DNA of 64,000 bases from contig CAVREG010000016.1 of the NCBI GenBank assembly GCA_963720075.1, positions 558,001 to 622,000 of the forward strand, written 5' to 3'. This document shows, in pieces, positions 42,763-51,530 of this stretch. How positions within the stretch are numbered: the first letter of the stretch is position 1; each line of letters starts with the position of its first letter. A program made the position numbers and the translations under genes. The stretch comes from PALSA-188 sp963720075. Lineage in GTDB: Bacteria > Acidobacteriota > Terriglobia > Terriglobales > Acidobacteriaceae. The notes under the pieces were generated by a model, which did no database searches, was not told the origin of the DNA, and saw only the letters and a list, made by a program, of their open reading frames with translations.

Positions 42763-44153
42763 AAATCTGCCTTGTAACCGCGTTTCCGCCAAGCCGGGAA
42801 GCTCTGAACGAGTACGGCTTTCACATCGCAAGGGAATTATCGGAGACGCCGGGAATCGAGTTGACCATTCTGGCGGATGATTTCTCCCCTTCTCAGCCTG
42901 AGCTCGATGGATTTTCAGTCGTGCGCTGCTGGGCTTTCAACAGCCTGCAAAATCCTTCCCGCCTGATGCGTGCCATTCGCAAGCTTCAACCAGACTTCGT
43001 TTGGTTCAACCTGGGATTCGCGAGTTTTGGCGGCAAGCCTTTGCCTGCCTTCACCGGCATTATTATTCCCGCACTCGCGCGAATGAATGGCACCTATACC
43101 CATGTCACGCTTCATCAACTCATGGAAACGGTGGACTTGAAGGACGCCGGTGTACGCTTCCCTCTTCTATACCGTGCCGGTGGATTTCTGGCAACGCAAA
43201 TGCTCTTGCTGGCCAATTCAGTTTCAGTAATGCTGCCAGCTTACCGGGAAATTCTTCGCGATAAATACGGGCGTGGGTCGGTGTACGTGAGAAGACATGG
43301 GATATTTTCGGCGCGTCCGGAATACCCTGATTTCTCGCGGCGTGGAAACCCCGAGCATCGCATTCTCGCGTTTGGCAAATGGGGCACGTATAAACGACTG
43401 GAATCAGTGATCGAGGCCTTCCATATCGTGGTCCGCCAATTTCCGCAAGCTCAACTCGTGATTGCGGGGGCAGACCATCCAAAGGCGCCAGGATACTTGA
43501 AGTCAATTGCGGAACAATGTTCAAGCGAGCCCAAAATCAAGGTTATCGGCTATGTGGCGGAGGACAAGATCGCCGAGCTGTTTCAAACATCGAGCATGGC
43601 GGTAATGCCTTACAGTTCCTCAGCGGGATCCAGCGGCATTGCTCATCTCGCCTGCGCTTACGGAGTGCCGATCGTCGCCTCTGACATTCCGGATTTTCAT
43701 CAATTAGCGGACGAAGAGGGTCTAGCGATTGACTTTGTCGCGCCCGGAGACCCCCAGGCAATTGCCGATCATATTGTCGCCCTACTTGAAAGCCCAGAGC
43801 GCCAGATGGAAATGGGCTTACAGAATGTATCCGCCGCGCTGCGCATGAGCATGCCTGAAATCATGCGCCAATATTTGCGCGGGTTTCAATTGCAGCACGG
43901 TCTTGGGCAACTCACGACGGCGTCGAAATTGCGTCGGCTGCCTCGCTGGCTTCCTCTTCGCGATACCCTGGTTCGAATGGCCGGAAAAAGAGTGTTCACC
44001 AGGCCTCCTTCGCCTACGGTGACGGCTATCCCATCAAATGGCTTTTCGTTGACGGATCAACAGTTAGAAGCAACACCATCGCTTAACGCGGCGATTCTCG
44101 GAACGCAAGCTCGCGGAGAAGCGAGTCTCACCGAAGGAACGCAGCCATTATGA
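42759..44153 (+). CDS. GT4 family glycosyltransferase
   Basis: A 464-residue GT-B glycosyltransferase. The N-terminal domain begins MKICLVTAFPPSREALNEYG. The C-terminal donor domain shows RILAFGKWGTYKRLESVIEAF, QLVIAGADHPK, KVIGYVAEDKIAELFQ and SSGIAHLACAYGVPIVASDIPDF with the E-like acidic region, all GT4 features. A C-terminal extension of about 70 residues is low in complexity. It is translationally coupled to the GT2 gene. Together they would build a lipid-linked glycan, but no flippase or polymerase gene is present here. Confidence 0.92.
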   Translation: MKICLVTAFPPSREALNEYGFHIARELSETPGIELTILADDFSPSQPELDGFSVVRCWAFNSLQNPSRLMRAIRKLQPDFVWFNLGFASFGGKPLPAFTGIIIPALARMNGTYTHVTLHQLMETVDLKDAGVRFPLLYRAGGFLATQMLLLANSVSVMLPAYREILRDKYGRGSVYVRRHGIFSARPEYPDFSRRGNPEHRILAFGKWGTYKRLESVIEAFHIVVRQFPQAQLVIAGADHPKAPGYLKSIAEQCSSEPKIKVIGYVAEDKIAELFQTSSMAVMPYSSSAGSSGIAHLACAYGVPIVASDIPDFHQLADEEGLAIDFVAPGDPQAIADHIVALLESPERQMEMGLQNVSAALRMSMPEIMRQYLRGFQLQHGLGQLTTASKLRRLPRWLPLRDTLVRMAGKRVFTRPPSPTVTAIPSNGFSLTDQQLEATPSLNAAILGTQARGEASLTEGTQPL

Positions 44154-44575
44154 ATTCGTAGAGAGCCGTGCCCGTCCGCCCACACAAAATATCCAGCCTA
44201 GGACTCATTAATTGAGCCAGAAGGTGACGGCTACCGCGAGGCCGGCGGCTGACATGAAAGGGTGGGCGCGATAGTTGCACAATTACTTCGAACAAGTTCA
44301 CATGGCTTTATGCCAATAGGATCTGCTTTGATGCCAACCCCCCTCTATTCTGGTAGCAACCTGGGACAACGGGCCTGCCCCACAAGAAGTGGCGAAAACG
44401 AAATCGGCCGCCCTCCGTTCCGGCTAGCCCCGTATTCCACCAGAACAGTAGCACGAAGGGCGATACGAACAGTGCCCTCAGGAGATGCCAGCCACTATCT
44501 CAACGAAAACTTTCATCTGGCTCCGGAGGTTTGTTGAGCTTTGCTCGGTTGCCTGGGGAAGGGCGACCACACAAC
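44154..44575. other. Gene-free interval between convergent GT4 and thiC genes
   Basis: These 422 bp hold no supported gene. A 91-codon frame at 44262-44537 has no protein-like pattern and no ribosome site. I see no repeat or clear terminator, though the ends of two convergent genes should need one. Confidence 0.5.
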
Positions 44576-46051
44576 CTACTTCAGCGAAACCAGCTTCTCC
44601 ACCAACTCCGAGTAGTCTTTCTTTTCCAACCCGTGTACCTCCTTGTTGTATTCGTCCACTTTGCTCGAGTAATTCATGGAACAGAATTTCGGGCCGCACA
44701 TGGAGCAGAATTTTGCTTCTTTGTAGAAGTCGTCGGGCAAAGTTTCATCATGCATGGAGCGGGCTGTTTCCGGATCAAGCGATAACGCGAACTGCTTTTC
44801 CCAATCGAATTTGTAGCGGGCATAGCTCAGTGCGTCATCCCGATCCTGAGCGCCCGGGCGATGTCGCGCGATATCCGCGGCATGGGCCGCAATCTTGTAG
44901 GCAATGATGCCGTCTTTGACGTCTTTTTCATTGGGAAGTCCGAGGTGTTCTTTCGGAGTGACATAGCAAAGCATCGCCGCGCCGTGCCACCCGATCATCG
45001 CCGCTCCGATCGCAGAAGTGATGTGGTCGTATCCCGGAGCGATGTCGGTTACGAGCGGTCCCAGAGTATAAAAAGGCGCTTCGTAGCAGAGTTCTTTTTC
45101 TTTATCAACCTGCTCTTTGATTTTGTCGAGAGGCACGTGGCCGGGCCCTTCGATCATTACCTGAACGTCGTATTGCCAAGCTTTCTTTGTCAACTCGCCG
45201 AGGGTTTTCAGTTCGGAAAATTGCGCTTCGTCGCTGGCGTCGGCGATGCAACCGGGGCGCAGGCCATCTCCCAAGGAGAAACTCACGTCGTGCTTCGCAA
45301 AAATCTTGCAGATATCGTCGAAGCACTCATAAAGAAAATTCTGCTTGTGGTGGTACGCCATCCATTGGGCCAGGATTGCTCCGCCACGGCTAACGATTCC
45401 CGTGATGCGCTTTGAAACCATCGGCAGATATTGAATGAGCACGCCCGCGTGGATGGTCATGTAGTCCACGCCTTGCTCGGCTTGCTCTTCGATCACTTCG
45501 AGCATGACTGCCGCGTTCAAATCTTCTACGCGCTTCACCCGCGAAATTGCCTCGTAAATCGGCACCGTACCAATCGGAACAGGTGAATGCCGGATAATGG
45601 CCTCGCGAATCTCGTGAATATTGCCGCCCGTGGAAAGATCCATCACCGTATCAGCGCCATAATGGACCGATGTGTGCAGTTTCTTCAGTTCTTCTTCAAT
45701 GTCTGAAGTGACGGCGGAATTTCCGATGTTGGAATTGATCTTGCAGAGAGAAGCCACGCCAATGGCCATCGGCTCCAGTTCTGGATGATTGATGTTCGCG
45801 GGAATAATCATTCGTCCGCGTGCAACTTCATCACGGATGAGTTCCGGCGAGAGCTTCTCGCGGTGAGCTACATATTCCATCTCCTCGGTGACAATGCCTT
45901 TGCGGGCAAAATGCATCTGCGAAAAATTGCCGTCGTTGGGATTTGATCTGCGCGAAACAATCCATTCCGCGCGCGGCTTTAGCACGGTGGAATCGCCGTT
46001 GGTATGTCCGTTGTTTCCATTGGTGGGGACGCCATTCGTAGAAATCATCAC
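44576..46051 (-). CDS. thiC: Phosphomethylpyrimidine synthase
   Basis: A 491-residue radical-SAM enzyme that converts AIR to hydroxymethylpyrimidine phosphate for thiamin synthesis. Visible are FARKGIVTEEMEYVA, NSAVTSDIEEELKKL, GADTVMDLSTGGNIHEIR, LGDGLRPGCIADASD, MIEGPGHVPL, and the C-terminal cluster site FCSMCGPKFCSM (C-x2-C-x4-C). The length is that of the shorter ThiC type. I looked upstream for a TPP riboswitch and found none. It follows an exported protein gene by 106 bp on the same strand. Confidence 0.98.
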   Translation of the reverse strand: MMISTNGVPTNGNNGHTNGDSTVLKPRAEWIVSRRSNPNDGNFSQMHFARKGIVTEEMEYVAHREKLSPELIRDEVARGRMIIPANINHPELEPMAIGVASLCKINSNIGNSAVTSDIEEELKKLHTSVHYGADTVMDLSTGGNIHEIREAIIRHSPVPIGTVPIYEAISRVKRVEDLNAAVMLEVIEEQAEQGVDYMTIHAGVLIQYLPMVSKRITGIVSRGGAILAQWMAYHHKQNFLYECFDDICKIFAKHDVSFSLGDGLRPGCIADASDEAQFSELKTLGELTKKAWQYDVQVMIEGPGHVPLDKIKEQVDKEKELCYEAPFYTLGPLVTDIAPGYDHITSAIGAAMIGWHGAAMLCYVTPKEHLGLPNEKDVKDGIIAYKIAAHAADIARHRPGAQDRDDALSYARYKFDWEKQFALSLDPETARSMHDETLPDDFYKEAKFCSMCGPKFCSMNYSSKVDEYNKEVHGLEKKDYSELVEKLVSLK

Positions 46052-46157
46052 TGATTACCGCCTATTGATGGAGTTGGGGTGAGCTTCGATTATACGCCGC
46101 GAAAAGAAGAGATCCGATTTCAAACGGAAAAGCCCGCGCGCCTCTTCTCCCAAGCGG

Positions 46158-47186
46158 TCAATTCGGTTTGCGCTGCTGAAGTTCCTTCGGATGATTTACG
46201 GCCGGCTTAGCGCCTTGCGGCTTCACCACTATCGCATTGGCTGGAGCGGAGGGGTTAATCCCAAAATCCCACACGGCAGAACTCAATTGGCTTTTGTCCA
46301 TCATCTCAACCAGCGCGTACTCGCCCGACGTTAAGTCGCTAGCCGGAGTGATCTTCGCCCATCCTCCGGTTAGCTGCTGAATTTTTGCCGAGACGAAATC
46401 CTGCTGCTGGGTAACCTTTCCGTAAACGGCCACCTTAATGTTGCCGAGGATGCGCCGGTCCTGCTTTGGCTGCAACCGAACTATGCGAAAGCGATCCCAT
46501 GGCTCTTCCGCCTCTTGCCTTCCTGGATGAGTAGAAGCGGTACTATCTTTTTTCTGCGGAGCGGCAGCCTGCTCCTCCGTATTCTCCTCAAACTTAACGT
46601 AGATGGAAGGGAGGCTTACATGCGCTTGTATTTTGGAATGCAGGCCGTCGAGTTCAATGATCTGCTTGCTGCTGGCAATCGGATCAATCGCCGCCCGCAA
46701 AATATTATGCTTGGTATCGCGGTCCACCTCCGCATTATTCTCCTGCAATTCCACTAGTTCAGGCTCGGTCTGGAAAGTGTCCAGCAGATACACTTCTCCA
46801 TCTTCGGGCAGGCGCAACCCGGGCGCGACTTCTGGAGACCTCGCTTCATCGGCTGCCCGCTCCGTCGCCATTTCTCGATCGAGCTGAATAGCTTCCGGCA
46901 CCGGTGAACCCGTCGCACGGTCTTTCTCGAACTTTGTAGTGGCATCCCAGTCAATCAACGAAGTGGGGACATCCTCCCACTCATTGCGTTCGGCGCTGAA
47001 ATAGTGGACGCGGTCGCCGTAAACCTCATATTTGGTGATGAGTTGATAGGAACCGTCCTTGAGGATGAGACGCTTGGCGAGTTGTTGGGCGGGTGCTGGA
47101 GCAGATAGGAACAAAAAACATATCGTCAAAGAAACCGAGGCCGGAATCAGATATCGAAGCGGGATTATTGAATCGCTTGCAGTCAT
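46158..47186 (-). CDS. Exported protein of unknown function
   Basis: A 342-residue protein with a long hydrophobic signal (about 12-34, LIPASVSLTICFLFLSAPAPAQ). The mature part opens with LILKDGSYQLITKYEVYGDRVHYFSAER, a pattern seen in acidobacterial exported proteins. A charged middle and a C-terminal beta-rich domain follow (IRVVRLQPK-type, KVAVYGKVTQQQ, GEYALVEMMDKSQLSSAVWDFGI). Its function is not known to me. It is divergent from pyrG. Confidence 0.7.
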   Translation of the reverse strand: MTASDSIIPLRYLIPASVSLTICFLFLSAPAPAQQLAKRLILKDGSYQLITKYEVYGDRVHYFSAERNEWEDVPTSLIDWDATTKFEKDRATGSPVPEAIQLDREMATERAADEARSPEVAPGLRLPEDGEVYLLDTFQTEPELVELQENNAEVDRDTKHNILRAAIDPIASSKQIIELDGLHSKIQAHVSLPSIYVKFEENTEEQAAAPQKKDSTASTHPGRQEAEEPWDRFRIVRLQPKQDRRILGNIKVAVYGKVTQQQDFVSAKIQQLTGGWAKITPASDLTSGEYALVEMMDKSQLSSAVWDFGINPSAPANAIVVKPQGAKPAVNHPKELQQRKPN

Positions 47187-47340
47187 AATATTCCGACGGG
47201 ACTCGGTAAGTTAGATGCATACCGTACGCCGTTTGATGAACGGACAATTTTTCATATTTGCTTCCGTGAACTTTTCTGCCATAATTGATTGTGCAACCAG
47301 CCTGCACAAAATTCCAACCACAATCTAAAGTGAGGAAGCG

Positions 47341-49011
47341 ATGTCGGCAAAGTACATCTTTGTGACGGGCGGAGTTGTTTCTTCCCTCGGTAAGGGATTA
47401 GCGGCCGCGTCCATCGGCTGTCTTCTCGAAAGCCGCGGTCTGAAGGTCAACCTAATGAAGTTCGATCCTTACCTGAATGTTGACCCAGGCACGATGTCCC
47501 CGTTTCAGCATGGAGAGGTTTTCGTCACCGACGATGGCGCGGAAACCGACCTCGATCTTGGACACTACGAACGCTTCACCCACGCCAAACTTTCCCGCGA
47601 CAACAATTGGACGACCGGACGAATCTACGAGCAGATCATTGCCAAAGAACGGCGCGGAGATTATCTCGGCAAGACCGTTCAGGTAATTCCGCACGTCACC
47701 AATGAGATTAAAGCCGCGATGAAAAAAGTCGCACAAGATGTTGACGTCGCAATCGTTGAAATTGGTGGAACGGTCGGCGATATCGAATCGCTTCCTTTCA
47801 TGGAAGCCATCCGCCAGATGCGCCAGGAGCTGGGACGCAAAAATACGTTGTTCATGCACGTAACGCTAGTTCCATTCATTGCGGCGGCGCAGGAGCTTAA
47901 AACTAAGCCGACGCAGCATTCGGTAAAGGAATTGTTGAGCATCGGAATTCAGCCCGACATTTTGCTCTGCCGGACCGATCGGTTTCTTTCCAAAGATATC
48001 AAGTCGAAGATCGCACTCTTCTGCAATGTCGAGGAAGAAGCAGTAATTACCGCAAAAGATGTGGCCTCCATATATGAAGTGCCGCTTGTTTTTTCCCGTG
48101 AAGGAGTTGATACGTTGGTTTTACGGTATTTGCATTTGGAACCGACGGATCACGACTTGAAGGATTGGGAAGAAATCGTTCGCCGTGTCTATAACCCGAA
48201 GGCGGAAGTCACAATCGGTATTGTCGGCAAATATGTCGAGTACGAGGATTCGTACAAATCGCTGAAAGAGGCGTTAATCCACGGTGCGCTCGCGCACAAT
48301 CTGAAATTGAATGTGAATTGGATTGAAGCCGAGGGCCTGGAAGCTGAACGCGCCTGCGAAGAGCAGCTTCAAAACTACGATGGCCTGCTGGTTCCGGGAG
48401 GATTCGGAAAGCGCGGCATCGAGGGCATGTTGCACGCCATCCGTTATGCTCGAGAAAAAGAGGTTCCCTATTTTGGAATTTGTCTGGGAATGCAAACGGC
48501 TTGCATTGAGTTTGCCCGCAATGTTTGCGGATTGACTGACGCCAACTCCAGCGAGTTTGATCCTGCAACGCCGCATCGGGTCATCTATAAGCTGCGTGAA
48601 TTGACCGGCGTCGAGGAGCTCGGAGGCACCATGCGTCTCGGTGCATGGACCTGCAAAATCGAGCCGGGAACCCTTGCGCACAGAATTTATGAACAAGACG
48701 AAATCAGCGAGCGCCACCGGCATCGCTACGAGTTCAACCGCGAATATGAAGAGACGCTGACCGCGGCGGGATTGCGCATTTCAGGTTCAACTCCTGATGG
48801 CACTTATGTGGAGATGGTCGAATTGCCAGATCATCCCCATTTCATTGGCTGTCAGTTTCATCCGGAATTCAAGTCGAAGCCGCTGGAGCCGCATCCCCTG
48901 TTTAAGACGTTTATCGGCGCCGCATATCAACATGGGCTAGAGCGCCGCCAGAATAGAGAATCCACGGCGGTCGAGATGTTCCATCGGCCGGTGAAAGTTG
49001 CAAACAGGTAG
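47341..49011 (+). CDS. pyrG: CTP synthase
   Basis: A 556-residue enzyme making CTP from UTP, ATP and glutamine. The N-terminal amidoligase domain begins KYIFVTGGVVSSLGKGLAAAS and contains FDPYLNVDPGTMSPFQHGEVFV. The C-terminal glutaminase has PYFGICLGMQTA with the nucleophile Cys, and CQFHPE with the His-Glu pair. GAGGAAGCG lies before the ATG, a good ribosome site. kdsA follows, an order seen in many Gram-negative bacteria; CTP is used to activate KDO. Confidence 0.98.
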   Translation: MSAKYIFVTGGVVSSLGKGLAAASIGCLLESRGLKVNLMKFDPYLNVDPGTMSPFQHGEVFVTDDGAETDLDLGHYERFTHAKLSRDNNWTTGRIYEQIIAKERRGDYLGKTVQVIPHVTNEIKAAMKKVAQDVDVAIVEIGGTVGDIESLPFMEAIRQMRQELGRKNTLFMHVTLVPFIAAAQELKTKPTQHSVKELLSIGIQPDILLCRTDRFLSKDIKSKIALFCNVEEEAVITAKDVASIYEVPLVFSREGVDTLVLRYLHLEPTDHDLKDWEEIVRRVYNPKAEVTIGIVGKYVEYEDSYKSLKEALIHGALAHNLKLNVNWIEAEGLEAERACEEQLQNYDGLLVPGGFGKRGIEGMLHAIRYAREKEVPYFGICLGMQTACIEFARNVCGLTDANSSEFDPATPHRVIYKLRELTGVEELGGTMRLGAWTCKIEPGTLAHRIYEQDEISERHRHRYEFNREYEETLTAAGLRISGSTPDGTYVEMVELPDHPHFIGCQFHPEFKSKPLEPHPLFKTFIGAAYQHGLERRQNRESTAVEMFHRPVKVANR

Positions 49012-49016
49012 AGCTC

Positions 49017-49110
49017 TACCGCAGAGGGCGCTGAGAACGCCGCCTGGAATTAACTATGAACACCTGACTAGCTTGCGGTGTTTGAAGCGTTCCCTGCGCC
49101 CTCGGCGGTA
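49017..49110. repeat. Imperfect inverted repeat (ACCGCAGAGGGCGC type) between pyrG and kdsA
   Basis: The arms TACCGCAGAGGGCGCTGAGAAC.. at 49017-49040 and its near reverse complement at 49087-49110 match at 20 or 21 of 24 positions, with a 46-bp spacer. Sequences of this type are dispersed repeats in many bacteria. The right arm runs directly into a nine-A tract and the kdsA start codon, so the element occupies the normal position of the ribosome-binding site. Confidence 0.75.
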
Positions 49111-49117
49111 AAAAAAA

Positions 49118-49966
49118 ATGACAAATGCCTTCAAAGCCGGTGACGTCAGCATCGGAGGAAGCAACCTTTTCCTCATCGCCGGGCCCTGCGTGATCGAAAG
49201 TGAAGAACACGCCATTCGCATGGCCGAAATTATTAAAGGCGTGACGCGCTCTCTCAATATTCCATTCATCTTTAAAGCGTCTTATGACAAAGCGAATCGT
49301 ACGTCAATACGTAGCTTCCGCGGTCCGGGGCTGGTTGAAGGGCTACGCATTCTGAAGAAAGTGAAAAACGAGGTTGGAGTTCCCGTGCTGACCGATGTTC
49401 ATCAAGCCGCTGACGTAGCAAAGGTCGCGGAAGTCGCCGACGTTATCCAAATCCCTGCTTTTCTTTGCCGCCAAACCGATCTCATCGTCGCGGCCGCCAT
49501 GAGCGAGCGTGTGGTGAACATCAAGAAGGGACAATTCGTCTCCCCATGGGACATGAAACAAGCGGTAGAAAAATGCCGGACAGCAGGAAACGAAAAGGTT
49601 TTTCTGACCGAACGCGGATCAAGCTTCGGCTACAACAATCTTGTCGTGGATATGCGGTCACTGCCCATCATGCGAAAATTCGCGCCCGTAGTTTTCGACG
49701 CGACCCATTCGGTTCAACTGCCGTCGGCAACGGAAGCCAATGGCGACAAGCCCGCCGCCAGCGGAGGACAGCCTGAATTTATTCCAGTACTAGCGCGCGC
49801 AGCAGTAGCGGCTGGCGTGGATGGAATATTCATGGAAGTACATGACAATCCCAAAGAAGCCAAGTCCGATGGCGCGAACGCTTTAGAATCAACCAAGCTG
49901 CGTGGTGTATTGAAGGAATTGCTGGCGGTGCATAGCGCACTGGAGACCGCGCGAGTCTCGCCGTAA
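49118..49966 (+). CDS. kdsA: 3-deoxy-D-manno-octulosonate 8-phosphate synthase
   Basis: A 282-residue aldolase that joins PEP and arabinose 5-phosphate to give KDO 8-phosphate for lipopolysaccharide. Motifs: FLIAGPCVIES, FKASYDKANRTS, RGPGLVEGL, PVLTDVHQ, IPAFLCRQTDL and FDATHSVQLP. Cys24 in the AGPC motif is the metal ligand of the metal-dependent class; the E. coli type has Asn there. The ATG directly follows a nine-A run and lacks a Shine-Dalgarno sequence. Confidence 0.97.
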   Translation: MTNAFKAGDVSIGGSNLFLIAGPCVIESEEHAIRMAEIIKGVTRSLNIPFIFKASYDKANRTSIRSFRGPGLVEGLRILKKVKNEVGVPVLTDVHQAADVAKVAEVADVIQIPAFLCRQTDLIVAAAMSERVVNIKKGQFVSPWDMKQAVEKCRTAGNEKVFLTERGSSFGYNNLVVDMRSLPIMRKFAPVVFDATHSVQLPSATEANGDKPAASGGQPEFIPVLARAAVAAGVDGIFMEVHDNPKEAKSDGANALESTKLRGVLKELLAVHSALETARVSP

Positions 49967-50026
49967 AGAAAAGGGTCCGTTCTTCCAGATGGAAGATCGA
50001 GCGGCTAACTCACTTCGCTTTTGAAC

Positions 50027-50554
50027 CTACTTCTTGGGTTGTGCTGTCGGCGGCAGCAGGCCATTCAGTCGCAGATACATTGCCGCTGCGGCATAATGGT
50101 CTGCCCAGTTGCTGGCCATTCCAATCCAGGCCCACGCGCGGGGTTGCTTTCGGCCTCCAAATGCCTCGACCGTATCGCCCAGCTTGGAATCGTCGGCTTT
50201 GCTGACGGCGCTCTCGCAGAAATCAAAAGAAGCCTTGAGCGCATTGACCAGCTTGTCTTTGCTGTCGGTGTCTTTCAATTCCTCCGTTTTTGGCGCAGTC
50301 ACGTCTCCGGCTCTGGCGCACAGGAAGTAGTTCGCTTCAGTGATGTGCATGGCCAGATGCCCAAATGTTTCCTGCAGCGGAGTTGGCCTGAAGCTGAATT
50401 TGTCCGCGGGCATTTCCTCCACGGCAGCCCCGAGATTCTTGTGCTCGCGTGTGAGCATTTCCTTCATTACTGAAGTCACGGGATTACTATTCTGCTGAGA
50501 AAAACTTGGAAGAGCCAGAGCGCACAAGGTACAAATGCCAAGAAGTTGCTTCAT
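50027..50554 (-). CDS. Exported DinB-like protein
   Basis: A 175-residue protein with a signal peptide (MKQLLGICTLCALALPSFSQ). The mature part is a four-helix DinB_2-type bundle: KFSFRPTPLQETFGHLAMHITEANYFLCA, and NWADHYAAAAMYLRLNGL near the end, which supply the His metal ligands. DinB/YfiT proteins often bind a divalent metal and perform thiol transfer. Export is unusual for the family but common for its acidobacterial members. The partner is unknown. Confidence 0.9.
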   Translation of the reverse strand: MKQLLGICTLCALALPSFSQQNSNPVTSVMKEMLTREHKNLGAAVEEMPADKFSFRPTPLQETFGHLAMHITEANYFLCARAGDVTAPKTEELKDTDSKDKLVNALKASFDFCESAVSKADDSKLGDTVEAFGGRKQPRAWAWIGMASNWADHYAAAAMYLRLNGLLPPTAQPKK

Positions 50555-50612
50555 TTGATTTGTAACTCCTTAAATACGACTTTGAGAATGTCCATTTGTA
50601 AAATCTTGTTTC

Positions 50613-51371
50613 CTACGCCAATGACGCTAGCCCTGCCGCCATCAGCGTGAAGAAGAGCCACCAGCCAAACACAATCGAAAATGCGGTCCCTCGCTTTACT
50701 TTACTGACGCAGGTAAACCCAATCGCGGTAAGAACCAGCGTCCAAATCAGGAACACGTCAAAGGACGACGCAAGGCTGTAAAGAAATGGCGAGTCCGACG
50801 GATTCAGGAAGTACCCAGGATTTGTGGCCACCGGGTTCTGAAAAGTAAAAGAATCGGGACTCGCCCCTGCAAATAGAGATACGAGGGCCAGGCAGACTTT
50901 CAAGAGTCCCGGCAAGCTGGCATAGACCACAATTGCCAGGGAAACTTTGAATGAAACGCCGGCTCCCGCTGCAAACTTGAAAGTCGCAAACAGGACGGCC
51001 GCTATGATCACGAGGATAAGAAGCTGTATAGCCGGAAATGCGTAGGAGATAATCTTTGTGACTTTTGTTCCTGTCTCCAGTCTCTGTTCCCGTTGGTCCG
51101 GAGGGAGTTGGTCCAATTGCTCCTGCTGCCTGGGCTGCGCTCGCATCTGGTTTTCCATCACCTTGCGGAATCCGACTTTCTGCCCGCCGACGTAAATAAA
51201 GGCGGCAGAAAAAATTACCATTAGCAAGAACGGTGCCCACCATTGGGCGCTGCGGCGCAGATCGGTGAAGGTCTTTGTGGGAGCAATAAACGTATCAATA
51301 ATGCGCTCGGGCTCAGAAAGGGCAGCGACAGGTTCTGGATCGGATAAGGGAGTTACGGGTAATGCGGCCAT
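50613..51371 (-). CDS. YIP1 family membrane protein
   Basis: A 252-residue protein from the ATG at 51371, which follows AAGGAG. The N-terminal region (ERIIDTFIAPTKTFTDLRR, then W-rich) and five hydrophobic helices (about 47-65, 110-135, 145-170, 200-222, 230-250) match the Yip1 domain layout. A charged loop (RQQEQLDQLPPDQREQR) lies after the first helix. Bacterial members have no agreed function. It is upstream of the DinB gene on the same strand. Confidence 0.85.
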   Translation of the reverse strand: MAALPVTPLSDPEPVAALSEPERIIDTFIAPTKTFTDLRRSAQWWAPFLLMVIFSAAFIYVGGQKVGFRKVMENQMRAQPRQQEQLDQLPPDQREQRLETGTKVTKIISYAFPAIQLLILVIIAAVLFATFKFAAGAGVSFKVSLAIVVYASLPGLLKVCLALVSLFAGASPDSFTFQNPVATNPGYFLNPSDSPFLYSLASSFDVFLIWTLVLTAIGFTCVSKVKRGTAFSIVFGWWLFFTLMAAGLASLA

Positions 51372-51530
51372 GCGTTCTCCTTCATTTGCCGAGACGCATT
51401 GTAGCCTGCGAGCAGAAAGCAAACAAGAAAAGAAAGAGGGCGGCAGGCCGTGATTGCCAGGAACAGTCGCTTTTGAGTTTTGCTCAACTGGACAGCCGAG
51501 GGCGGCTGCCCCTGCCTGCTTTATGCGGCG

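Noticed and set aside
44262..44537. 91-codon plus-strand frame between GT4 and thiC
   Set aside because: No ribosome site, no hydrophobic or domain-like pattern, and a composition unlike the neighbouring proteins.
46052..46157. Possible TPP riboswitch upstream of thiC
   Set aside because: I read the minus strand of this gap and found neither the conserved CTGAGA element nor the second thiamin-box sequence; the gap is also too short for the full fold plus an expression platform.
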